This document shows, piece after piece, positions 1 through 8,792 of a DNA stretch of 64,000 nt. The position numbers were made by a program, and so were the translations under genes. The DNA lies in contig CAWCFV010000002.1 in assembly GCA_963794995.1 (NCBI GenBank), forward strand, positions 1,178,001 to 1,242,000. The letters run 5' to 3'. Within the stretch, counting starts at the first letter, position 1, and each line of letters begins with the position of its first letter. The notes beneath the pieces were generated by a model. It worked only from the letters and a program-made list of their open reading frames with translations. It was not told where the DNA came from and did no database searches. The DNA is from CAWCFV01 sp963794995. Lineage in GTDB: Bacteria > Actinomycetota > Actinomycetes > JACCUZ01.

Positions 1-1
1 G

Positions 2-571
2 ATGGTGGTCGACGAGGTCGCGACCGGCATCGGCCGGACCGGGCGGATGTGGGCCGTGGAGCACGCCGGCGTGACGCCCGACCTGATGACCTGCGGCAAG
101 GGGCTCACCGGTGGCTACCTGCCGCTGTCGGCGGTGCTCGCCCGCGAAGAGGTCTACGACGCGTTCCTCGGCGCGCCGAGCGAGGCCAGGACGTTCTTCC
201 ACGGGCACTCGTACACCGCCAACCCGCTGTGCTGCGCGGCGGCCGTCGCGAACCTCGACCTGATGGAGCAGCGCGGCACCGTGTCGCGCGCCGCCCGCGT
301 CGGGGAGCGGATCGGCGACCTCACCCAGGGGCTCGCCGGCTACCACGGCGTCCGGGAGGTCCGGCGGGTCGGCACCATGACCGGCATCGAGGTCGAGCCG
401 GTCGGCGAGCGCACCGGCTTCGCCGTCTGCCAGGCGGCACGGCGGCGCGGGGTGTGGGTGCGCCCGCTCGGCGACGTCGTCGTCCTGATGCCGCCGCTGG
501 CCATCGGCGACGACGACCTCGAGACGCTCGTCGGCGCGGTCGACGAGAGCATCCGGGAGGTCGTGCAGTGA
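2..571 (+). CDS. bioA: Adenosylmethionine-8-amino-7-oxononanoate aminotransferase, C-terminal part (gene cut by window edge)
   Basis: Biotin synthesis enzyme that transfers an amino group from S-adenosylmethionine to KAPA, giving DAPA; PLP-dependent and cytosolic. Only the last 189 residues are present because the gene enters from the left edge. The fragment opens with the class-III aminotransferase signature VVDEVATGIGRTG, in which the Asp contacts the PLP ring nitrogen. The PLP-binding Lys follows in MTCGKGLTGGYLPL, then the FFHGHSYTANPL segment typical of BioA. The stop codon overlaps the GTG start of bioF (GTGA), so the two are translationally coupled. Ornithine-type class-III aminotransferases are the alternative, but the bioF neighbour and the HGHSY motif favour BioA. 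Confidence 0.93.
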   Translation: MVVDEVATGIGRTGRMWAVEHAGVTPDLMTCGKGLTGGYLPLSAVLAREEVYDAFLGAPSEARTFFHGHSYTANPLCCAAAVANLDLMEQRGTVSRAARVGERIGDLTQGLAGYHGVREVRRVGTMTGIEVEPVGERTGFAVCQAARRRGVWVRPLGDVVVLMPPLAIGDDDLETLVGAVDESIREVVQ

Positions 572-1743
572 CCGACCCGGACCCGAGGTCGTCTGCGATG
601 CGCGACCCCCTGGCCCCGCTGCGCAGGGCGGGCGAAGAGCGTGCCGGGGGCGGCATGCGTCGGGTGCTGCACCCGCGGGGCGCGGTCGAGCCGCTCCTCG
701 ACCTCGCCTCCAACGACTACCTCGGGCTGGCTCGTGACCCGCGGGTCACCCGTGCGGCTGCCGAGGCGGCGCTGCTCTGGGGGGCCGGCTCGACCGGCTC
801 GCGGCTCGTCACCGGGTCGACGGCGCTGCACACCGAGCTCGAGGGCGCGCTCGCCGGCTTCGTGGGCACGGCAGCCGGGCTGGTCTTCTCCTCGGGCTAC
901 CTCGCCAACATCGGCGCCGTCACGGCCCTCGCCGGCGAGGACACCCTGCTCGTGTCCGACGCCCAGGTGCACGCCTCGCTCGTCGACGCCTGCCGGCTGG
1001 CCCGGGGCCGGGTGGCGGTGGCCCCGCACCGGGACGTGGGCGCGGTCGCCAGGCTGCTCGGGGAGCGCACCGAGCCGCGGGCGGTCGTCGTCACCGACGC
1101 CGTGTTCTCCGTCGACGGGGACCTCGCCCCGCTGGCCGGGCTGCACGCCACCGCGCGGGCCCACGGCGCACTGCTCGTCGTGGACGACGCACACGGCCTC
1201 GGCGTCGTGGGCGAGCAGGGCCGGGGCGCGGCGGCCGCGGCGGGGATCGCGGGCGAGCCCGACGTCGTGCTCACCCTGACGCTGAGCAAGTCGCTGGGCT
1301 CCCAGGGCGGGGCGGTGCTCGGCGACCCGGTCGTCGTCGAGCACCTGGTCAACACCGCGCGCGCGTTCATCTTCGACACCGGCCTGGCACCTGCCGCGGC
1401 CGGTGGCGCGCTGGCCGCCCTGGGAGTGCTCCGCGCCGATCCGGCGCTCGCCGGACGGGTCCGTCAACGAGCCCGTGACCTCGCCGCGGCGCTTTCGGCC
1501 GCCGGCCTGCGGGTCACGACGCCGCAGGGCGCCGTCGTGTCGGTCCTCGTCGGCGACCCCGGCCGGGCGGTCCAGGCTGCCGCCGACCTGAGGGACGACG
1601 GCATCCGGGTCGGCTGCTTCCGGCCGCCGTCGGTGCCCGACGGTGTCTCCCGGCTGCGCTTCACCGCGCGGGCCGACCTCACCGACGCCGACGTGGCCAG
1701 GGCCGTCGTCGCCACCCGCGCCGCCCTCGCACCGGCCGGCTGA
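568..1743 (+). CDS. bioF: 8-amino-7-oxononanoate synthase
   Basis: Condenses pimeloyl-ACP/CoA with L-alanine to 8-amino-7-oxononanoate, the step just before BioA. The protein is 391 residues, normal for the alpha-oxoamine synthase family. Motifs in order: SNDYLGLARDPRV near the N terminus, GSTGSRLVTGS, the glycine-rich FSSGYLANIGA, the PLP-ring Asp and His in VVDDAHGLGVVG, and the catalytic Lys in LTLSKSLGSQGG. The GTG at 568 is chosen because it overlaps the bioA stop by the GTGA arrangement, and the reading frame before it has no better start. It is the last gene of a rightward biotin operon and meets gdh tail to tail after 25 bases. Confidence 0.95.
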   Translation: MTDPDPRSSAMRDPLAPLRRAGEERAGGGMRRVLHPRGAVEPLLDLASNDYLGLARDPRVTRAAAEAALLWGAGSTGSRLVTGSTALHTELEGALAGFVGTAAGLVFSSGYLANIGAVTALAGEDTLLVSDAQVHASLVDACRLARGRVAVAPHRDVGAVARLLGERTEPRAVVVTDAVFSVDGDLAPLAGLHATARAHGALLVVDDAHGLGVVGEQGRGAAAAAGIAGEPDVVLTLTLSKSLGSQGGAVLGDPVVVEHLVNTARAFIFDTGLAPAAAGGALAALGVLRADPALAGRVRQRARDLAAALSAAGLRVTTPQGAVVSVLVGDPGRAVQAAADLRDDGIRVGCFRPPSVPDGVSRLRFTARADLTDADVARAVVATRAALAPAG

Positions 1744-1768
1744 CCCCGGCGGAGCGGCCGCACCAGGC

Positions 1769-4700
1769 TCAGGTGCGCAGCAGGGTGCGGATGGTGCGCA
1801 GGGCGACCGACAGGGTGGCCAGGTCGAAGGTGTCCGACGCCACGATCTCCCCGAGCGTGGCCTCCGCACGGGCGACACCCTCGGCGTTCTGCTCCTGCCA
1901 GGACGTGATCCGGTCGCCCGGCTCGTCCCCGGACCCCGTCGAGGTCAGGACGTTCTGGGTCAGGCCGGCCATCGCCGCGTAGAGGTCGTAGCGCAGCGCG
2001 GACCGGGCCAGCGCGCTCCACCGGTCGTCACGCGGCAGGCCGGTGATCCGGGTGAGCATGCGGTCGGCCTCGATGCGCTCGGAGATGGCGAAGTAGACCC
2101 CGGCCACCTCTCGGGCCGGCAGCTTCTCGGCGTTCGCGATCTCGACCACGTCCAGCATCGAGAAGCCGTCCAGCAGTCCGGCGGCACGGCCGGCCACCTC
2201 CTCCGGCACACCCAGCCCGGTGAACTCGGCGGCCCGCATGAGCAGCCGCTCGCGCTCGGAACCGACCAGCAGACCGGGGAGCAACGGCACCAGCTCGTCG
2301 AACGCGGGCTGGAAGTGCTCCACCTCCGCCGCGACGTCGATCGTGGCGCGGCGCTGCTGCACCAGCCACCGGATGCTGCGGTCGAGCAGCCGGCGGGACT
2401 CGAGGTAGAGCATCGACTGGACCGAGGTCGGCAGCTCGTTGTCCAGCTCCTCGACGGCGTTCCAGTAGTCCTCGAGCCGGAACACCTCACGCACGACGCT
2501 GTAGGCCCGGACCACCTCGATGGCGCTGGCCCCGGTCTCCTCCTGGACCCGGAAGACGCAGCTCATGCCGCCGCGGTTGACCAGGTCGTTGCTGACCCAG
2601 GTGGTGACGATCTCGCGTCGCAGCGGGTGGCTGTCCAGCCGGTCCCCGAGCTCCTCGACAAGCCGCTGCGGGAAGTACCGGCGCAGCGCGCTGGTGAACC
2701 ACGGGTCGTCCGGCACGTCCGAGGTGAGGACCGTGGAGGTCATGCTGATCTTGGAGTACGCAGCCAGCACCGCGAGCTCGGAGGAGGTGAGGCCGAGCCC
2801 CGCGGCCTCCCGCTGCTCGATCTCGGCCTGCGACGGGAGGAACTCCAGCTCGCGGTCGAGCTCGCCCCGCGACTCCAGGCTGCGGATCAGGCGGCCGTGG
2901 ACCGACAGCATGGCGGGTGCCTGCACGCGGGCGTTGCCCAGCAGGACGTTCTGCTCGTAGTTGTCGCGGAGGACCTGCCGGCCGACCTCCTCGGTCATCT
3001 CGGCCAGCAGCGCGTTGCGGCGCTCGGCCGGGAGCGCACCGTCGTGGACGGCCTGGTCGAGCAGGATCTTGATGTTGACCTCGTGGTCGGAGGTGTCGAC
3101 GCCGGCGCTGTTGTCGATCGCGTCGGTGTTGACGTGCCCGCCCTCCGACGCGAACTCGATGCGGCCGAGCTGGGTGAGCCCGAGGTTGCCGCCCTCCCCC
3201 ACGACCTGGACCCGGAGGTCGGCCCCGTCGACGCGGATCGCGTCGTTCGCCTTGTCGCCCACCTCGGCGTGCGACTCGCGCCGGGCCTTGACGTACGTGC
3301 CGATCCCGCCGTTCCAGAGCAGGTCCACCGGGGCCGACAGGATCGCCTTCATGAGCTCGGCGGGCGTCATCGACGTGACCCCGTCGGCCAGGCCGAGGCG
3401 GGACCGGACCTGGGGCGAGACCGGGATGGACTTGGCGGTCCGCGGGTGCACCCCGCCGCCGGCCGAGAGGGTGGCAGTGTCGTAGTCGGCCCAGGACGAC
3501 CTGGGCAGGTCGAACAGCCGGCGGCGCTCGGCGAAGGAGGCGGCCGGGTCGGGGTCGGGGTCGAGGAAGACGTGCCGGTGGTCGAAGGCCGCGACGAGGC
3601 GGATGTGCTCGGACAGCAGCATGCCGTTGCCGAAGACGTCGCCGGACATGTCGCCGACACCGACGACCGTGAAGTCCTCGGTCTGGGTGTCCAGCCCGAG
3701 CTCGCGGAAGTGCCGCTTCACCGACTCCCAGGCGCCTCGCGCCGTGATGCCCATCGCCTTGTGGTCGTAGCCGACCGAGCCGCCCGACGCGAAGGCGTCG
3801 CCCAGCCAGAAGCCGTACTCGTGCGAGACCTCGTTCGCGATGTCGGAGAACGTCGCGGTGCCCTTGTCCGCGGCGACCACCAGGTAGGGGTCGTCGCCGT
3901 CGTAGCGCACCACCTGCGACGGCGGCACCACGTGCTGCTGGCCGTCACGCGGGACGAGGTTGTCGGTGACGTCGAGGAGACTGCTGATGAACATCCGGTA
4001 GCACGCGACGCCCTCGGCCATCAGGGCCTCCCGGTCGCCCGGGTCCGCCGGGGGACGCTTGACCACGAAGCCGCCCTTGGCCCCGACCGGCACGATGACC
4101 GCGTTCTTGACGCTCTGGGCCTTGACCAGCCCGAGCACCTCCGTGCGGAAGTCCTCACGCCGGTCGGACCAGCGCAGCCCGCCCCGCGCCACCGGGCCGT
4201 AGCGCAGGTGCACGCCCTCGACCCGGGGGCTGCACACCCAGATCTCGAACTTGGGGCGCGGCGCGGGCAGGTCGGGGACCTTCTGCGGGTCCAGCTTGAA
4301 GGCCACGTAGGACTTCGGGCGGCCGTCGGTGCCGGTCTGGAAGTAGCTGGTCCGCAGGGTGGCCCGGATGGCACCGAGGAACGACCGCAGGATGCGGTCC
4401 TGGTCGAGGCTCGCGACGGCGTCGAGAGCGCCGGAGATCTCCTCGAGCAGGCCGTCGACCAGCTCCTCCGAGCCGGCCCCGCCCGGCGCGTTGCGGTGCG
4501 GGTCGAAGCGGGCCTCGAACAGCGCCACCAGCAGCCTGGCGAGATGGGTGTTCGTCGCGAGGCACTCCTCGATGTAGGCCTGGCTGAACGCCGTGCCGCC
4601 CTGCCGCAGGTACTTCGCGTAGCAGCGCAGCACCATGGCCTGTCGCCAGGTGAGTCCGGCGCGCAGCACGAGCGTGTTGAACCCGTCGCTCTCGCACTCG

Positions 4701-6649
4701 CCGGACCAGACCGCGACGAACGCGTCCTGGAAGCGCTGGCGCGCGTCGTCGCCCGTCTCGCCGACCGGTTCGTAGCGCAGCCCGAAGTCGTACACCCAGG
4801 CGGCCGGCCGACCCCGGCGCTCGACGTGGTACGGCCGCTCGTCGACGACCTCGACGCCCATCTGCTGCAGGGACGGCAGCACCTGCGACAGCGACACCGG
4901 CTCGCCGACATGGAAGAGCTTCAGCCGGCGGATGCCGTCGGTCGCGTCGGCGGGCGTGTAGAGCCGGAGGTCTATGTCACCCTCGTCGGCGAGTGCCTCG
5001 AGGCGGAGCAGGTCGTCGACCGCGTCGGCGGCGGGCAGGTCCTCCTTGTACGCCTCGGGGAAGGCATCGGCGTAGATGCCGCCCAGCCGGACCGCGCGCT
5101 CCATCCCGCAGGTGCTGCGCAGGACGTCGAGGAAGTCGTCGTCCCAGGTCCGGGTCGCGAGCACGAGCCGGCTCTCGACCTCGGCCGGGTCGACGTCCGC
5201 GATCGGCTGGCTCGGGTCGACGCGCACCACGAAGCTCAGCCGCGCGAGCACCGACTCCGAGACCAGCGCCGTGTAGTCGATGCTCGTGCCGTCGAACGCG
5301 TCGAGCAGGATCGCCTCCATGGCCTGACGCACCTGGGTGGTGTAGCGGTCACGCGGCAGGTAGACCATGCACGACATGAACCGGCCGTAGTCGTCTCGGC
5401 GCAGGAACAGGCGCAGCTGCCGCCGCTCCTGCAGGTGCAGGACGGCGAGCGCGGTGGCCTCGAGGTCGTCCGTCGAGATCTGGAAGAGCTCGTCGCGCGG
5501 GTAGGTCTCGATGATCTGCAGCAGGTCCTTGCCCGAGTGGCTGGTCGAGCTGAAGCCGCTGCGGACCAGCACCTCGGCCGCCTTGCGGCGGAGGACCGGG
5601 ATGTGGTGGATGCTCTCGTTGTAGGCAGCGGACGTGAACAGCCCGAGGAAGCGCCGCTCCCCGGTGACCGCACCCTCGCTGTCGAAGGTCTTGACACCGA
5701 CGTAGTCCAGGTACGCGGGCCGGTGGACGGTGGAGCGGCTGTTCGCCTTGGTCACCACGCACAGGGTCCGCTGCCGGGCGACGGCGGACACGTCCCTCGG
5801 GAGCCGGCCGTAGTCGGGGTCCTGCGGCTGGTCGGCCCGCAGGATGCCGAGTCCGCTGCCGGGGACCGCGACCAGCCGGTCGTCGTCGCCGTCCTCACCC
5901 GGGTGCAGCTCGTACTCGCGGTAGCCGAGGAAGGTGAAGTGCTGTGCGGCGAGCCAGCGCAGCAGCTCGGTCGTCTCCTCCACCTCCTGGCGGGGCACCC
6001 CCACCGGCGGGTCGGCCGCGATGTCGTCGGCGAGCCGCTCGGCCCGGGCAGCCATCTTCGGCCAGTCCTCGACGGCCTCCCGCACGTCGCGCAGGACCCG
6101 GTCGAGATCGGCGGCGAGCGCCGACCTCTCGTCCGCGTCGTTCTCGCGGTCGATCTCGATGTGCATCCAGGACTCGACGACCGCGTCGTCGCCGGCGTCC
6201 TCGGCCGCGGCCACGTCGCAGACCTCGAGCAGCCGCCCGGCCACGTCGCGGCGCACCACGAGCTGGGGGTGGACGACCAGGTGGATGGCCCGGCCGTGCC
6301 GGCTGAGCTCGGCGGTCACCGAGTCGACCAGGAACGGCATGTCGTCGCAGACCACCTCGACGACCGAGTGCGGCGGCAGGCCCTCGTCGTCGTCGCTCTC
6401 CGGGGTGGACACCCGGACGGTCACGGTGCCCTGCGGCCGGCTGCCGGCCAGCTCGCGGTGGGCCAGCGCCGGCGCCAGGACGTCCCGGGGCGCCCGGCCG
6501 ACGAGGTCGTCGGCGGCCACGTGCCGGTAGTAGCGCTGGAGGAAGCCCCGCACCGTGCCGGACCGGTCACCGGTCGGGTCGTCGAGCGCAGCCGCCCGGT
6601 CCAGCAGGTCCGCCTTCGCCTGCTTCAGCGCCGCGTGCCTGTCCGTCAT
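1769..6649 (-). CDS. gdh: NAD-specific glutamate dehydrogenase, large (180-kDa) class
   Basis: Oxidatively deaminates glutamate to 2-oxoglutarate and ammonium with NAD+, a catabolic role at the link of nitrogen metabolism and the TCA cycle. About 1626 residues, the size of the L180 class known from mycobacteria and Streptomyces. The N-terminal half has the ACT-like regulatory region. The catalytic core contains SPRVEGVHLRYGPVARGGLRWSD-type sequence, the Lys-containing PVGAKGGFVVKRPP, VVAADKGTATFSDIAN, GGSVGYDHKAMGIT and the nucleotide-binding FTVVGVGDMSGDVFGNGM. I chose the ATG at 6649 (MTDRHAALKQ); in-frame starts at 6661 and 6733 are possible and none has a strong ribosome site. Glutamate made by the P5C dehydrogenase at 10-11.7 kb is a natural substrate, but the genes are not adjacent. 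Confidence 0.93.
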   Translation of the reverse strand: MTDRHAALKQAKADLLDRAAALDDPTGDRSGTVRGFLQRYYRHVAADDLVGRAPRDVLAPALAHRELAGSRPQGTVTVRVSTPESDDDEGLPPHSVVEVVCDDMPFLVDSVTAELSRHGRAIHLVVHPQLVVRRDVAGRLLEVCDVAAAEDAGDDAVVESWMHIEIDRENDADERSALAADLDRVLRDVREAVEDWPKMAARAERLADDIAADPPVGVPRQEVEETTELLRWLAAQHFTFLGYREYELHPGEDGDDDRLVAVPGSGLGILRADQPQDPDYGRLPRDVSAVARQRTLCVVTKANSRSTVHRPAYLDYVGVKTFDSEGAVTGERRFLGLFTSAAYNESIHHIPVLRRKAAEVLVRSGFSSTSHSGKDLLQIIETYPRDELFQISTDDLEATALAVLHLQERRQLRLFLRRDDYGRFMSCMVYLPRDRYTTQVRQAMEAILLDAFDGTSIDYTALVSESVLARLSFVVRVDPSQPIADVDPAEVESRLVLATRTWDDDFLDVLRSTCGMERAVRLGGIYADAFPEAYKEDLPAADAVDDLLRLEALADEGDIDLRLYTPADATDGIRRLKLFHVGEPVSLSQVLPSLQQMGVEVVDERPYHVERRGRPAAWVYDFGLRYEPVGETGDDARQRFQDAFVAVWSGECESDGFNTLVLRAGLTWRQAMVLRCYAKYLRQGGTAFSQAYIEECLATNTHLARLLVALFEARFDPHRNAPGGAGSEELVDGLLEEISGALDAVASLDQDRILRSFLGAIRATLRTSYFQTGTDGRPKSYVAFKLDPQKVPDLPAPRPKFEIWVCSPRVEGVHLRYGPVARGGLRWSDRREDFRTEVLGLVKAQSVKNAVIVPVGAKGGFVVKRPPADPGDREALMAEGVACYRMFISSLLDVTDNLVPRDGQQHVVPPSQVVRYDGDDPYLVVAADKGTATFSDIANEVSHEYGFWLGDAFASGGSVGYDHKAMGITARGAWESVKRHFRELGLDTQTEDFTVVGVGDMSGDVFGNGMLLSEHIRLVAAFDHRHVFLDPDPDPAASFAERRRLFDLPRSSWADYDTATLSAGGGVHPRTAKSIPVSPQVRSRLGLADGVTSMTPAELMKAILSAPVDLLWNGGIGTYVKARRESHAEVGDKANDAIRVDGADLRVQVVGEGGNLGLTQLGRIEFASEGGHVNTDAIDNSAGVDTSDHEVNIKILLDQAVHDGALPAERRNALLAEMTEEVGRQVLRDNYEQNVLLGNARVQAPAMLSVHGRLIRSLESRGELDRELEFLPSQAEIEQREAAGLGLTSSELAVLAAYSKISMTSTVLTSDVPDDPWFTSALRRYFPQRLVEELGDRLDSHPLRREIVTTWVSNDLVNRGGMSCVFRVQEETGASAIEVVRAYSVVREVFRLEDYWNAVEELDNELPTSVQSMLYLESRRLLDRSIRWLVQQRRATIDVAAEVEHFQPAFDELVPLLPGLLVGSERERLLMRAAEFTGLGVPEEVAGRAAGLLDGFSMLDVVEIANAEKLPAREVAGVYFAISERIEADRMLTRITGLPRDDRWSALARSALRYDLYAAMAGLTQNVLTSTGSGDEPGDRITSWQEQNAEGVARAEATLGEIVASDTFDLATLSVALRTIRTLLRT

Positions 6650-6782
6650 GATCGCCGACATCGTCGTCGTCGCCCACCCTGCTCGGTGCCGTCTGTGCCA
6701 GGGCGCCCACGTCGTCGGGGGCGCACTGCTCAACCTATCGCCGCGGCGTGCCGGTGCGGAGCCGACCCACGCGACTCAGCGG

Positions 6783-7589
6783 TCACAGGTGCGACCGGAG
6801 CTCCCACAGCAGGGGGTAGTAGTGCAGGCCGAGCCGCGACCGCAGGTACGGCGACCCGCTGGAGCCCCCGGTGCCGGACTTCGTGCCGATCTGCCGCTCG
6901 ACCATGAGGACGTGCCGCGAGCGCCACATCGCGGCATTGGCGTCGTGGTCGAGCAGCCGCTCGGCGAGCTCCCACACCTCGCCGTAGCGCGGCCGGTCGG
7001 CCGCGACCGCGAGCAGCGAGGCGGTCAGGCTCGCGTCGTCGTCCGCGGACAGCCCGACCGCGCGGACCACGTGCAGGAACGCGTCCCAGAGGGTCGGCTC
7101 CTCCAGCCGCCGGCCGAGCCGCTCCCGCTCGGTGTCGGTGAGGCCGCGGAACCGGTCGAGGTAGCCGGGGTCCTTCGCCCCGGAGAGGAACTCCAGCTCA
7201 CGGAACTGCACGCTCTGGAAGCCGCTCGCGGGCGCCAGCCGGTCCCGGAACACCAGGAAGTCCTGCGGGGTCATCGTCTCGAGCACCCCGACCTGGCGGA
7301 TCAGCACGTCCTCGATCGCGACCACCCGGCCGAGCAGGTGCCGGGCCCGCCACAGGTTCCCGGCGAACATCTCCTCCCGGGTCTCGGTGAGCTCGTGCAG
7401 CAGCTGCTTGAACCACAGCTCGTACACCTGGTGGATCGTGATGAACAGCAGCTCGTCGTGCGCCGGCGGCTCGGACTCGAGACGCTGCTGGTCGAGCAGC
7501 TCTGCCACCCGCAGGTACGACCCGTAGGTGAGCCGGGCGCCCTGCTCGCCGAAGTGCCGGTCCTGGGTCACGTCGTCGGTGTCGGTCAC
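6783..7589 (-). CDS. kynA: Tryptophan 2,3-dioxygenase
   Basis: Haem enzyme that opens the indole ring of L-tryptophan to N-formylkynurenine, the first step of the kynurenine pathway. The 268-residue length fits bacterial TDO. Visible signatures: the distal-pocket His in FITIHQVYELWFKQLLHE (about residue 55), the substrate-binding Arg in SGFQSVQFRELE, and the haem-ligand His in MWRSRHVLMVERQIG followed by the GTGGSSG loop that closes over substrate. No kynureninase or formamidase lies nearby, so it may act alone here or with genes elsewhere. It is upstream of gdh on the same strand, about 130 bases from the chosen gdh start. Confidence 0.95.
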   Translation of the reverse strand: MTDTDDVTQDRHFGEQGARLTYGSYLRVAELLDQQRLESEPPAHDELLFITIHQVYELWFKQLLHELTETREEMFAGNLWRARHLLGRVVAIEDVLIRQVGVLETMTPQDFLVFRDRLAPASGFQSVQFRELEFLSGAKDPGYLDRFRGLTDTERERLGRRLEEPTLWDAFLHVVRAVGLSADDDASLTASLLAVAADRPRYGEVWELAERLLDHDANAAMWRSRHVLMVERQIGTKSGTGGSSGSPYLRSRLGLHYYPLLWELRSHL

Positions 7590-7620
7590 GCAGGCAGGCT
7601 AGTGCGGACGCCTAGGCTGC

Positions 7621-8145
7621 GTGCCCGTGCTGCTGCGACCGGGGGACGCCGTCGACGTCCGCTTCACGAAGTGGGGCGGCGGCCGGCACTGGGAGTACCC
7701 GCTGACCTACCTCGGGGAGGACCAGCACGGCCACTGGGGCGGCGCCGCGGTGGGCACCCACCTGTGGCGGCCGGGAGCGCAGTTCGACTCGGAGCACGAC
7801 TGGGTGGTCCTGCTGCCGCACGAGGCCGCCTGGTCGGCCTCGTTCTACGACTCCCCCGCGCAGCCGATCGCGGTGTACGTCGACATGGCGACGCCGGCGC
7901 GGTGGTCGGGCAGCACGGTGACGATGGTCGACCTCGACCTGGACGTGGTCCTCGGCCGCGACGGCTCCCTGTTCGTCGACGACGAGGACGAGTTCGAGGC
8001 CCACCAGGTGGAGCTCTGCTACCCGGAGCACGTCGTCGCGACGGCGCGGTGCGCTGCTGACGAGGTGTTCGACGCCATCGCCGACGGCGCAGAGCCGTTC
8101 TTGGGCGTGGGCTACGACTGGCTCGAGCGTTGGCGGGCCGGATGA
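7621..8145 (+). CDS. DUF402 domain protein
   Basis: A 174-residue protein of the DUF402 family. Sequence features match the family fold: an N-terminal strand-rich part (GDAVDVRFTKWGGGRHWEYP), a central YVDMATPARWSGSTVTMVDLDLDVVL segment rich in acidic residues, and DDEDEFEAHQV near the end. Members elsewhere include nucleotide phosphatases and RNA-related enzymes that bind metal through this acidic patch; the substrate here is unknown. It starts with GTG, is divergent from kynA after 31 bases, and its stop overlaps the ATG of the next gene (ATGA), so the two are probably co-expressed. Confidence 0.82.
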   Translation: MPVLLRPGDAVDVRFTKWGGGRHWEYPLTYLGEDQHGHWGGAAVGTHLWRPGAQFDSEHDWVVLLPHEAAWSASFYDSPAQPIAVYVDMATPARWSGSTVTMVDLDLDVVLGRDGSLFVDDEDEFEAHQVELCYPEHVVATARCAADEVFDAIADGAEPFLGVGYDWLERWRAG

Positions 8146-8774
8146 GCCTGGCCAGGATGCTGCACGCTGCCGCCGACGGGCGCCCGCCGGAGCCGGACGG
8201 CACCGTGCAGGTGCTGCCCCAGCAGGGACCGGCCGCCGGGGTCGTCGCCTTCTCGGCGCATTTCGCGGTGTGTGCCGACGTCGGCGCCGGCTGGGTGCAC
8301 GAGATGCTGCCTGCCGGCGACCTCAACGCCCCGCTCGGTGCCCGCTTTCTCGTGGCGCTGGCCGACCGGATCGGCGCCGGCATCGGTTCGGTCGACGCCG
8401 TCCTCGTCGCGCCTGCTGGTGGCGGTGACTCTGCCGCCGGGCTCGAGGAGATCGAGGCCCGCGAGCACCCGCGGGTGCTGCGTGCGCTCCGCTACCGCGA
8501 CGACGTCCGGGTCTGGCGGACTGCGGACGGGGCCGGCCACGTCCTCGTCGGGCGCGGGCTGGCCGGTCGTTGGGAGACGGCGTTCGAGGTCGACGCCGAG
8601 GCGCGGGGCCGCGGCCTCGGTCGGCGACTGGCCGCCGCGGCGACCGCGCTGGTGCCGTCCGGCGAGCACGTGTGGGCGCAGGTGGCTCCCGGCAACGCCG
8701 CCTCGCTGCGCGCCGTGCTGGCCGCGGGCTACACGCCCGTGTGCGCCGAGGTGCTGCTCCCACCGCGGACCTGA
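8142..8774 (+). CDS. GNAT-family N-acetyltransferase
   Basis: About 210 residues. The C-terminal third carries the GNAT acetyl-CoA signature: WETAFEVDAEARGRGLGRRLAAAA, where R-G-x-G-L-G is the pyrophosphate-binding loop, followed by VWAQVAPGNAASLRAVLAAGYTPVCAEVLL, the usual motif B that ends a GNAT fold. The N-terminal part is less conserved and may be an incomplete second GNAT-like domain. Start taken at the ATG overlapping the DUF402 stop. Substrate unknown; coupling to the DUF402 gene suggests a shared but unidentified role. Confidence 0.8.
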   Translation: MSLARMLHAAADGRPPEPDGTVQVLPQQGPAAGVVAFSAHFAVCADVGAGWVHEMLPAGDLNAPLGARFLVALADRIGAGIGSVDAVLVAPAGGGDSAAGLEEIEAREHPRVLRALRYRDDVRVWRTADGAGHVLVGRGLAGRWETAFEVDAEARGRGLGRRLAAAATALVPSGEHVWAQVAPGNAASLRAVLAAGYTPVCAEVLLPPRT

Positions 8775-8792
8775 GGTCGCGGTGACCTGGCC

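Noticed and set aside
1643..6907. Very long open frame on the plus strand opposite gdh
   Set aside because: Antisense shadow of G+C-rich codon bias; composition is Asp/Val/Leu/Arg-rich without any domain, while the minus strand encodes a complete glutamate dehydrogenase.
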